Shown here: positions 7,357 through 14,556 of the stretch, one piece after another | Layout: every line of letters begins with the position of its first letter | Position numbering within the stretch: the stretch's first letter is position 1 | Source of the DNA: Acinetobacter sp. P8-3-8 | Lineage (GTDB): Bacteria > Pseudomonadota > Gammaproteobacteria > Pseudomonadales > Moraxellaceae | NCBI RefSeq assembly: GCF_000214135.1 | Contig: NZ_AFIE01000029.1 | Location: 1 to 44,455, forward strand | Length of the DNA stretch: 44,455 nucleotides | Direction of reading: 5' to 3' | Program-made: the position numbers and the translations under genes | Notes under the pieces: model-generated | The model's database searches: none | Told to the model about the DNA's origin: nothing | The model's input: only the letters and a program-made list of their open reading frames with translations

Positions 7357-7388
7357 TAGAAAAGCTCGGCGGTTGCCGAGCTTTTCTA
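7357..7388. terminator. Bidirectional terminator between convergent units
   Basis: A 14-bp perfect stem (7357-7370 / 7375-7388), with core AAAAGCTCGGC / GCCGAGCTTTT and a GGTT loop, gives a T-run on both strands. It lies between the lipoprotein stop and the GIY-YIG gene stop. Confidence 0.85.
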
Positions 7389-7419
7389 TCCCATCTAAGA
7401 ATAAATATTCAAAGCTGGT

Positions 7420-8556
7420 TTAATTCGAGTTATAGCCAAACTTTCTTGTCATTAAAGTATCTTTCCACCAACTTTCTCTACTCAATATGACTTTGTCATC
7501 CGTTGTCGATTTAAAAATATCGAGAATTGAATATCTAAAATGGTTTTCAATATGCTCTTTCGAAAGTTGTTTAAGCTGAACATTCCCACCATGTCGACTT
7601 TTCACATAATTCTGCCATCGATTTAACAACATATTTTCAGCATATGCAGATCCAACATATTGTTTCCCATTAGATGTATCCGTAATCAAATATACTGCTT
7701 TTTGATTTTGCAAAGCTGTTTTCCATGATTCTTTTTCAATAACTCGTGTTAACTCCTGCCATGATATATTTACATTTTCATATCCTGGGAAAATATCATT
7801 GTCAAAAATATCGGGAAGAAGTTGATGTACTTCGCATTCATCAATAATTGTATTTGCCCAACGAATTAAGGTTTGAGATGAATTTTTATATTTCACAACT
7901 AAGCGACCAAAGAACTTACGGTATTGTTCCAAAGCCTCAAACTCATATCCAACATCATTAAATTTATTAAGATCCTTAGTCACTCTTCCGACATGAACCA
8001 ATAGCCATAAGTCTTCATTTGGTTTTATTCTGATGAGCCCAATAGTGAACTGGCCTTCTCTATAAGATTTCTTGGAATTATAATTCCAATAGTGCCCTTT
8101 AAGAATTTCGTCAATATTCCCATTTTTAAATACTTCAATCGGGTTCCAATTTCCACCAAACATGACATTCAGTCTAATTTTTGTATTATCTAAATCTTGA
8201 ATTTGCAAAAGATCATTGAGCATGACCTTATGATGAGCCTCAGCTAAAATAGACAGATGCTCTATTGCTTTTAAAACTAGGCCTGAGCGAATAGTATGAG
8301 AAAGCGTACCTTCTACAAAACGTTCCATTCGAATAACTGAGGTTAAAAAAGCTAACGTTGTATTTTTATCAAACTGAAGAATTATGTTCTCATCTATATC
8401 GGCATATACCGACAATACTTCCTGATAATTCAAAACCATCTCATTAGCCATAGCTTTAATCAGATTATCTTCAATATCATTTATAGCCAAGTCAGGATGT
8501 AACTTTAAATTCTCTAAACTCGGAATAATTTCTAAAAGTGGATGATTTAAGTTCAT
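7420..8556 (-). CDS. GIY-YIG nuclease fused to a DUF6508-like N-terminus
   Basis: 378 residues. The C-terminal ~90 carry a GIY-YIG nuclease: VYLI and KQYVGSA at about 285-302, an Arg in the following helix (NRWQNY), and a Glu in RESWWKD near 362 with an Asn close to the C-terminus. The catalytic set looks complete. Residues ~60-110 (FLTSVIRMERFVEGTL...GLVLKAIEHL) resemble the DUF6508 pattern. The middle (FFGRLVVKYKN...PGYENVNISWQEL) is typical of longer GIY-YIG family proteins found in accessory islands. It probably cuts DNA; its target is unknown. A defence role is plausible from context but unproven. Weak ribosome-binding site. Confidence 0.75.
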   Translation of the reverse strand: MNLNHPLLEIIPSLENLKLHPDLAINDIEDNLIKAMANEMVLNYQEVLSVYADIDENIILQFDKNTTLAFLTSVIRMERFVEGTLSHTIRSGLVLKAIEHLSILAEAHHKVMLNDLLQIQDLDNTKIRLNVMFGGNWNPIEVFKNGNIDEILKGHYWNYNSKKSYREGQFTIGLIRIKPNEDLWLLVHVGRVTKDLNKFNDVGYEFEALEQYRKFFGRLVVKYKNSSQTLIRWANTIIDECEVHQLLPDIFDNDIFPGYENVNISWQELTRVIEKESWKTALQNQKAVYLITDTSNGKQYVGSAYAENMLLNRWQNYVKSRHGGNVQLKQLSKEHIENHFRYSILDIFKSTTDDKVILSRESWWKDTLMTRKFGYNSN

Positions 8557-8690
8557 AAATTTTTATTAAAAATATAGTAAATTTAAACCAATAATTTACA
8601 ATAAAAATATAGTTTTATCTGTCCAAAAATCAATCTTCATCAATCCTAAACGTCATATTGCGTCGCTCATTAGTATCTAGATTACACAAT

Positions 8691-8724
8691 ATAGAGAACA
8701 CAATACATTAGATGTGTTCTCTAT
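8691..8724. repeat. Inverted repeat after the Gp2-like gene
   Basis: ATAGAGAACAC (8691-8701) and GTGTTCTCTAT (8714-8724) form an 11-bp perfect stem with a 12-nt loop, just beyond the stop of the gene at 8739. The T-run is poor on either strand, so it may be a weak terminator or an RNA-stabilising hairpin. Confidence 0.5.
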
Positions 8725-8738
8725 TAAAAATTCAATAT

Positions 8739-9683
8739 TTATAAACCTCTTCGGTTTTTCGAATCGATCACACCTTTACCAAAACTACGCATATTTGACG
8801 TATCCTTGACCCTTGGATGTTGTTGCTCTTTTTCAGCATTCACCAGATAAGGGACAACGTAATTCAGAAAATTATTAAGTTTATTTTCATCATGACGATG
8901 AATCATACCAATCCCTAATGTCCCCATCGCTTCATAGATCGCCATATAGTCGGGATGGTTACAGTTAAAAATATAACCATATCCATGAGTAATCTGCTTC
9001 CAGCACTCACCGACCCACTGCCCCATCATAAAACCTTCTTGATGTATATTTCCATCGTACATAAGCAGGAGATGACAATGGTAGCCTTTGCTTACCCCAT
9101 GCTCTAATGCCCATGCATAACCATGTAAACCACTAAAGCAAGTATCCTGATCTGCGATACGCCGAAGTAAGACCTCTAAGGCTTGGTTAAATGCCTGAAT
9201 GTTGTATAAGGCTTGATATTCTTTCTTTATAGACAAATCCACCCGAACAACTAACGTTCTCGCATAATGATGAATGAGTGTGGATGCATAATCAAAAAGG
9301 CTTTGTTGATTCTTCAATTCACGTTGTTGATATTCGATCAGTTGCTGTTTTACACAGCCTGATAATGACTTGATGTAGGTCAGAATATGCCAGACAGTCA
9401 TCTCATCAAAATACTCAATAGATTCATAATTTGCCTGATGCATTAGGCTGAGTGTGTAATCAACGATGTTCACAACATCAATGAATATCAGTACTGTATT
9501 GCAATAGAAAAAATCAGCATTGTAGATTGGCTTAAATGACTGAACTAATTTTTGTAGGTCTATCATCAGGTTTTGATGATATAAATCATAACTACCTAAG
9601 CAAACTTCTTGAATGAAATGGTCTACTGCTGCCAATACTTCTGCTTCATGGTAAAGCTGATCATATTGAATATTCTGGTACAT
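8739..9683 (-). CDS. Inovirus Gp2 / YagK-YfjJ C-terminal family protein (replication initiator-like)
   Basis: 314 residues. The C-terminal half (from LVVRVDL at 144) follows the YagK_YfjJ_C layout: GYAWALEHG, KGYHCHLLLMYDG (H202 and H204, an H-x-H motif like that of HUH nucleases), a GxCW region, FNCN, then GIGMIHRHDENKLNN, YVVPYLV and SFGKG near the end. Family members occur on inovirus-like and satellite prophages, where they are thought to start rolling-circle-type replication. The first ~140 residues are helical and unassigned. The 385-bp region upstream has inverted and direct repeats and could hold the origin. The role is inferred from family and motif. Confidence 0.75.
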   Translation of the reverse strand: MYQNIQYDQLYHEAEVLAAVDHFIQEVCLGSYDLYHQNLMIDLQKLVQSFKPIYNADFFYCNTVLIFIDVVNIVDYTLSLMHQANYESIEYFDEMTVWHILTYIKSLSGCVKQQLIEYQQRELKNQQSLFDYASTLIHHYARTLVVRVDLSIKKEYQALYNIQAFNQALEVLLRRIADQDTCFSGLHGYAWALEHGVSKGYHCHLLLMYDGNIHQEGFMMGQWVGECWKQITHGYGYIFNCNHPDYMAIYEAMGTLGIGMIHRHDENKLNNFLNYVVPYLVNAEKEQQHPRVKDTSNMRSFGKGVIDSKNRRGL

Positions 9684-10068
9684 TTAGGTTCTCACTGAAA
9701 CATAAGGTTCATATGTAAGTGAGGAATATATTTTTTTACTGATCTTGATTCTAAAGCAGGATGTTGTGATCATCCTGCTTAGCTGAATATGCTCATAGAC
9801 TTTGGAACATACTATAGGTTAGTTCTGAATATTTTAACACTGTGTTATTGATACATAGTCTATAGCCCATTTGAGTATAGGCTATACTGTGCTAAGTGTC
9901 TCACAGTACTCACTCAACTAGATAAGATATTATTTATATATTACTTATAGTTAATAATATATATCACCTGCTAAGTGCTCTATCCTGTAGTTTCGATAAG
10001 TTCGTTCATCTACATAACGCTAATCGCCAATCTATCGGATTTTGCTTAGGCTAAAGTTACACTAATTT
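9684..10068. other. Non-coding region upstream of the Gp2-like gene; candidate origin
   Basis: No convincing gene. Contains a 10-bp perfect hairpin AAGCAGGATG/CATCCTGCTT (9754-9780), a 7-bp inverted repeat TATAGCC/GGCTATA (9861-9867/9880-9886), and two copies of TGCTAAGTG (9890-9898, 9969-9977) flanking a strongly AT-rich stretch around 9920-9965. Repeats plus AT-rich DNA next to a replication-initiator-like gene suggest an origin or its control region. This is inference. Confidence 0.35.
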
Positions 10069-11295
10069 TTATTTTTTAGGCAGGCTTCCTCTGAACACCC
10101 TGTACATTCTTTTTCCCTCAAGACGTAACACTTGATCCACTTCAGACTGTTCCTCAGAAATCATCTTAATGGATTTCAGGTATAGCTGAAGCTCGAATGG
10201 GCAGTAAAAAAATTCAGATAGCACGATGTAAGCAACAGCATGTTCACAAATCAGCCTTTTCATATTCTGATTATTCTTGCCGACTGCTAAAAAATGGGAG
10301 ATAAGTTTTTTATGTGACCATGCAACAGGCAGCTCAACCGCTTCAAATCTTATCGCATCTGTGCCTGTAAATTGATATTTTTTTTCTTCTCTAATTTTAT
10401 CGAAATAAACGTTTTCCCAGTAATAGCAGATATCTTCAATCCATTCTTCTGCTTCAATGCCAATATCAGGCACAATAAACATCATTCTGAAGCATAATTT
10501 ATTGTCTTCTGCTAAATCCCAGAACCCCAAATACCCTGAAATCTGAGCAAGTTGCCTGTAGCCCCTCATTGCGTTCATAAAGTCTTTTTTTAGATTAATG
10601 AAGCTATCATCGTATAATTTTTGCTGTCCATGCATCAGAAACTCAATGGTAAAAATAAAACTTCTAGCACTCAGATTCATCACATTATTAAAATATTGGC
10701 AATATTCATGAAATTTTTTGACAGCCTTATTTTCTTCATTTTTTCGCTTTATAAATTCCTCATGGTTTCTGAACTTTTCAATAAATTCATCCATATAAGC
10801 AATATTTTCGACACTCATGTCACTAAACACATCAGGGAAGAAATTCGCAGGCAAAACGTTAAATTGTGTAGGCTTGCTCCTTTCATTCAGAGTGGGACGT
10901 AATTGTTCATGCAACCTCACTAATTTCTCATTTTTAATATGTAAATCGAGAACCTCGTAATACAGCTCCACCCGTGATGTCGACTCAAATAAATTGACTT
11001 TATATTCCGCATTATCAATATGCATCCTACGGGTATTCTTCAGACCAAGATCATTACTAAGAAATTTAAAAGGATAAAACTTATAAGCAGAAACCGGAAA
11101 ATAGAACTTATTCCATGTGATTAAAAAATAATGTCCCTTCATCTTATCTAGTGATCTTATAAACAGTATCAATTCCAATAAAATTCCCAGATTCAACTCA
11201 TCCCTGTGTTTCAGAAAACCGCTGCGATTCAGGTCGATACCAAGGTTGTGAAAAATATTTTTAATTATTTTGTCACTGAAATAAACTAAAGACAT
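10069..11295 (-). CDS. Unknown protein, possible degenerate relative of the Gp2-like protein
   Basis: 408 residues from ATG at 11295 (AGG 9 bases upstream); a longer reading from TTG at 11331 lacks a good site. Residues ~210-300 follow the same order as the Gp2/YagK core: a beta-like segment SFIFTIEF, a helix, GYLGFWDLAEDNKLCFRMMF, then EEWIEDICYYWENVYF. Where the neighbour has KGYHCHLLL, this protein has NKLCFRMMF, so both histidines are lost. The N-terminal 200 residues are unassigned. If the relationship holds, it is an inactive paralogue, perhaps a regulator or a recognition subunit. No ribosomal or transport motif seen; function otherwise unknown. Confidence 0.5.
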   Translation of the reverse strand: MSLVYFSDKIIKNIFHNLGIDLNRSGFLKHRDELNLGILLELILFIRSLDKMKGHYFLITWNKFYFPVSAYKFYPFKFLSNDLGLKNTRRMHIDNAEYKVNLFESTSRVELYYEVLDLHIKNEKLVRLHEQLRPTLNERSKPTQFNVLPANFFPDVFSDMSVENIAYMDEFIEKFRNHEEFIKRKNEENKAVKKFHEYCQYFNNVMNLSARSFIFTIEFLMHGQQKLYDDSFINLKKDFMNAMRGYRQLAQISGYLGFWDLAEDNKLCFRMMFIVPDIGIEAEEWIEDICYYWENVYFDKIREEKKYQFTGTDAIRFEAVELPVAWSHKKLISHFLAVGKNNQNMKRLICEHAVAYIVLSEFFYCPFELQLYLKSIKMISEEQSEVDQVLRLEGKRMYRVFRGSLPKK

Positions 11296-11453
11296 TACTA
11301 TACCTGCATTTAAACTATTTTTAGAGATCAAATTTGTATATCATAGTACCAAAATTATTAGCTTATTAACCAATCTTTGTAAGGCTTGTGATTCATATAA
11401 TTCAGCCAAATTTTCATTAGATATATTTTACAGGTACAGCTTAAAACAAACTT

Positions 11454-12335
11454 TTAGAACAAGATTTCTTTCAATATATCAGGCTGAGTTCGGAGCTCAT
11501 GAATGATGGTTTCAGCAATGTATCCACCACTGTAAGGCATCTTATACCCAAACTTTTCCATCTCTTTAGAAGGATATTTTGCTTTCAGTATCTGATTAAG
11601 ATTGTTAAGTTCGAGCTGTAATTTTTCTAATTTTTTCCCAATTGATGCTGGCTTTCTTCGCACGCCATCTGACTGAGCTTTAGCATACAACTGCTTACTC
11701 TCCTGCTCTAATTCACTGAGCATTTTTTGCTTAAGCACAAATTCAGACTGAAGCCATTCAATATCGTAAGCCTCAAAAGCTTTGACTAGATCATTAAGCA
11801 CAAAATTAACTGCTTGATTCAAATTATCCCATTTGCCACGACGCGCCACCTGCTCTCTTAAAATGCGATATAAAATTTCCCGTCTTGGATATAAATGCTT
11901 GTCGTAACGAGCTTTGACTGCAATGATTGCCTTTGCACTTTTGGCAAGTGTACGGTTCTGAATAAACTCCACTCCACCGAGCATTTGCACATAAGCAATT
12001 AAAATATCTGAATATTGCCTTTGGAAAATTTTGGCAGGCAAGTTATTCACCTCAAGTCTTAATGTATTTATCTGCATTAAAAGCTGTGCAATCTGGAATG
12101 GCTTGAAAGGGATTGAAACCACATCCCCCATCATTTCTAAATGAAAAGCTGACTGCTCACTCAATGGAAAATCATTTTGCTGCATTCTTTTTATGATTTT
12201 TTCTTTTTGATCAATATATGATTGATTCTCCGTTTCTATTAATTCATTATCCAATTCACACTGATAGTAGTAACAAAAGTTTAACCATATATTTTGCTCA
12301 AGCTGCTCTAAGCTTGATATTTTTTTATCAATCAT
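11454..12335 (-). CDS. Unknown, mostly helical protein
   Basis: 293 residues, ATG start, no signal peptide or membrane segment. The sequence is almost wholly helical, with a basic patch around 125-165 (KARYDKHLYPRREILYRILREQVARRGKW) and a coiled-coil-like Lys/Glu/Leu stretch at about 200-255. The basic region could bind nucleic acid. It lies between the AlpA-like gene (divergent) and the Gp2-like pair, on the same strand as the latter. I do not recognise a family. Position suggests a replication or maintenance function of the element. Confidence 0.5.
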   Translation of the reverse strand: MIDKKISSLEQLEQNIWLNFCYYYQCELDNELIETENQSYIDQKEKIIKRMQQNDFPLSEQSAFHLEMMGDVVSIPFKPFQIAQLLMQINTLRLEVNNLPAKIFQRQYSDILIAYVQMLGGVEFIQNRTLAKSAKAIIAVKARYDKHLYPRREILYRILREQVARRGKWDNLNQAVNFVLNDLVKAFEAYDIEWLQSEFVLKQKMLSELEQESKQLYAKAQSDGVRRKPASIGKKLEKLQLELNNLNQILKAKYPSKEMEKFGYKMPYSGGYIAETIIHELRTQPDILKEILF

Positions 12336-12549
12336 AATTTATTAAAATACAGATAATTGTATAGCATAATACTAATATATTTTTAAAAGCTAGCACCAAT
12401 CTACTTTTACTATTTTCTAAATTTTATAGTTACCCCATCAATGAACTGATCTAATAGTTTTAACATTATAGGTTGATTTCCAGCCAATATTTAAGGTTAA
12501 AAAATTAGTTCTTTTATCTAATTGCGATAATCACAAAAGGATCAAAGAT

Positions 12550-12771
12550 ATGGGCTACTTAACATCTAAAGAAATTCGCCACAAACTCAAAAATTGCTCT
12601 GCATCGACTTTATGGCGTTACCAACAACCTAATCAAAAAATGTTCGAGCAACCAATGCCTCAACCTATTAAGAAATGCGCTGGCTCTACTAGCCTTTGGG
12701 ATGAAGAAATGTTTAACGAATGGCTAATCAAATATTTCAATAACAACCAAATGAGTAATCTGTCTAGCTAG
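12550..12771 (+). CDS. AlpA-like HTH regulator/excisionase
   Basis: 73 residues, preceded by AAAAGGATC. The layout (YLTSKEIRHKLKNCSASTLWRYQQ...FEQPMPQPIKK...LWDEEMFNEWL) matches the AlpA/MerR-type HTH fold: a recognition helix, then a wing with Pro-rich turn, then the ExxxWL helix. AlpA-like proteins control integrase expression and often act as excisionases of P4-like elements. It converges on the integrase, overlapping its end by 8 bp inside a 28-bp palindrome. It is divergent from the gene at 11454-12335, whose promoter may share the 12336-12549 region. Confidence 0.75.
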   Translation: MGYLTSKEIRHKLKNCSASTLWRYQQPNQKMFEQPMPQPIKKCAGSTSLWDEEMFNEWLIKYFNNNQMSNLSS

Positions 12772-12781
12772 ACAGATTACT
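12754..12781. repeat. 28-bp perfect palindrome shared by the ends of alpA-like and int
   Basis: AGTAATCTGTCTAG (12754-12767) is followed at once by its exact reverse complement (12768-12781). Both convergent reading frames stop inside it. It can fold as a terminator hairpin for both transcripts. Because of the symmetry, both proteins end in the same residues, SNLSS. Confidence 0.85.
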
Positions 12782-13963
12782 TAACTTTTTCCACCATTTT
12801 TTATAAGCCTTCGACATCTCTTTTTGATAATCATAATAGTCATATGTCCCCTGTTCCCCAGGCATCACATGACCAACCATCAGTTCCGCAACATCCCTAC
12901 TTGTAAACGCACTGAAATTTGTCCTTGCTGTACGCCGTAAATCATGCATAGACCAATGATCCATTTCAATTTTATAATTCTTCCTTGCAAATTGCATGAA
13001 GTTATAAGGGGTATCTGTTGGCCCACTACGCCCCATTGGCTCTTTGCCATTTTCATGTGGGAAAATGTATTCAGAATTACTCAAATCCATTGCAGACTGA
13101 AGCCACGGTTTGATCTCATCAATAATAGGTCGAACAATGTCCCCTTTACTTTCTCCTGTCTTATGATTTTCATACGGTACTGTCCATGTATTTTTACTTA
13201 AATCAAAATCTGATTTCCGTGCAAGCCTCAACTCACTATATCGATTACCATAAAACAAACATAACTTGAGAAATAAAACATTCCTTAATGATGTTCTAGA
13301 CTCATCACAAATTTTAAAAATTAAAGACAACTCATCATCTTGTAATACTCGAACAGTTTTATTTTTCTTAATATTCAAGTCACGCTTTCCAGTGATATGT
13401 CTTATGGGATTTTGCTCAATTAATTTTCGATTAATCCCCCAATCCAAACACTGCTTTGTATTAGTTAGGATGCGATCGGTTATTGATGGTGACTGTTTAA
13501 ATTGCTCTTCCAGCAAATCCAGCCACATGTGCAACGTAATTTGCTCAGCAGGAATGCTTCCTAATTTAGGAAAAACATATAGTTCAAATGACCTCAGATA
13601 TTGTTCTGCATTCTTTTTATTAGGAATACTATATTTAGTGTGCCACTCTCTAAATAAAGCTTCAAATGTAATAGCCTCTGTGATCTTGTGAAGCTCTACC
13701 TTTTTGTGAATACGTGGGTCATGTCCTTTTTCTAATATTGCTTTCATTTTTTGCAATTCAGTACGAGCCTCTTTAAGACTCATATTTGGATATGTTCCTA
13801 AGTCTAAACGAGCTTGTTTATCGTTGTATCGAAAACGCATCTGAAAAGTGAGCTTTCCTTTTTGCGATACACGAACACTTAGACCATCTTGATCAGGCTC
13901 CGTATGTATTGCCGAACGTTCACGATCCAAATTCTTCTTAAGCCACGTATCTGTTAGAGGCAT
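12764..13963 (-). CDS. P4-type tyrosine integrase
   Basis: 399 residues. N-terminal Arm-DNA-binding domain of the DUF4102 kind (about 1-90: DGLSVRVSQKGKLTFQMRF, LDLGTYPNMSLKEAR), core-binding domain (~100-190), then the catalytic domain. The catalytic set is R241 (YGNRYSEL), K near 268, H340 and R343 (MHDLRR), H365 (VGH) and Tyr374 (GTYDY), all present, so it should be active. It catalyses site-specific insertion and excision of the element. The start has GGTGGAG just upstream. Operator-like TGTGTACA repeats and phased 25-bp repeats lie in the region before it. No tRNA gene is adjacent, so the target is unclear. Confidence 0.93.
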   Translation of the reverse strand: MPLTDTWLKKNLDRERSAIHTEPDQDGLSVRVSQKGKLTFQMRFRYNDKQARLDLGTYPNMSLKEARTELQKMKAILEKGHDPRIHKKVELHKITEAITFEALFREWHTKYSIPNKKNAEQYLRSFELYVFPKLGSIPAEQITLHMWLDLLEEQFKQSPSITDRILTNTKQCLDWGINRKLIEQNPIRHITGKRDLNIKKNKTVRVLQDDELSLIFKICDESRTSLRNVLFLKLCLFYGNRYSELRLARKSDFDLSKNTWTVPYENHKTGESKGDIVRPIIDEIKPWLQSAMDLSNSEYIFPHENGKEPMGRSGPTDTPYNFMQFARKNYKIEMDHWSMHDLRRTARTNFSAFTSRDVAELMVGHVMPGEQGTYDYYDYQKEMSKAYKKWWKKLSNLSS

Positions 13964-13974
13964 TTTACTCCACC

Positions 13975-14034
13975 TGTGTACATATTTTTTTCAAATAGAA
14001 AATTCTAGAAAATGTGTACACACATATGTACACA
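13975..14034. promoter_or_regulatory. Operator-like TGTGTACA repeats before the integrase
   Basis: TGTGTACA (14013-14020) and TGTACACA (14027-14034) form a perfect 8-bp inverted repeat with a 6-bp spacer, and a third copy TGTGTACA lies at 13975-13982, 11 bp before the start codon. Such an arrangement suits a repressor, for example the AlpA-like or other HTH protein of the element. Confidence 0.5.
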
Positions 14035-14050
14035 AACATACTGACTAGAC

Positions 14051-14170
14051 TTGAAATCTATTGAATGGGGTTGAAAAATATAACAGATAAAGAATATCAA
14101 TATTTTTATATTTTTACAGCACTTACAATGCTTTTATTATTATATTTGAAATAGGTTGAATGGGCTTGAA
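14051..14170. repeat. Two 25-bp direct repeats with TTGAA phased every 10 bp
   Basis: 14051-14075 and 14146-14170 match at 21 of 25 positions. Each holds three TTGAA units exactly 10 bp apart (14051, 14061, 14071; 14146, 14156, 14166), one helical turn each. Between them is AT-rich DNA. Position next to the integrase gene suggests arm-type integrase or excisionase binding sites. Confidence 0.55.
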
Positions 14171-14180
14171 TAGATATCAA

Positions 14181-14308
14181 ATATTTGGGTGGGAAATGAT
14201 GGCGAACGTACGTCGCTGAGCGACTTGAGTCGCTAATTCATTTTGAAAGCTCATGCAAAATACCTACTGCGAATACGCAGTTTTAAGGATCAAAAAAGAC
14301 CCAAATAT
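14181..14308. repeat. Inverted-repeat-bounded structured segment near the element's right end
   Basis: ATATTTGGGT (14181-14190) and ACCCAAATAT (14299-14308) bracket a segment with two hairpins: AGCGACT/AGTCGCT (14219-14234) and ACTGCG/CGCAGT (14266-14281). GTCGCT (14212-14217) can alternatively pair with AGCGAC (14219-14224), so two folds compete. Might be part of the attachment site, a small RNA or a terminator complex. The rest of 13964-14556 holds nothing else that I can name. Confidence 0.4.
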
Positions 14309-14556
14309 AAAATTGGCGATATTGTAGCAGAATTACGTCATGCTACACGGTAATCTTGAAAGTAGTTTTTTAACTACAATGCCGAATATTTACATTGGTC
14401 TATACCTTGTTTTGCTGTTCAAAAGTTTTTTGAGACTAAGCAACATTAAGAACATATCAAAATGATATTACTCAAGTTGTTTATTGTGGTTAAAAAATAA
14501 CAATTAATTGATCATAAAATCAATGAGCAACTTCAAATTTCGTAAAATAGTTTAAA

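Larger units (their letters stand above)
1..14319. mobile_element. Integrated accessory element, left limit unresolved
   Basis: Seen: a P4-type tyrosine integrase at the right edge reads inward, next to an AlpA-like HTH gene, a Gp2/YagK-type protein, a YqaJ exonuclease, a DUF932 protein and a Gp3-like protein. Beyond about 14.3 kb the genes become ordinary chromosomal ones. The DUF932/YqaJ/Gp3-like trio is familiar from integrative elements and large plasmids. No relaxase, type IV secretion, capsid or terminase gene is present, so the element is cryptic, a satellite, or continues left of the window. No tRNA lies beside the integrase. A 10-bp word is shared between 1037-1046 and 14179-14188, but it is too short and AT-rich to fix the ends. 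Confidence 0.75.

Noticed and set aside
13266-13691. 141-codon plus-strand frame
   Set aside because: Antisense shadow of the integrase gene.
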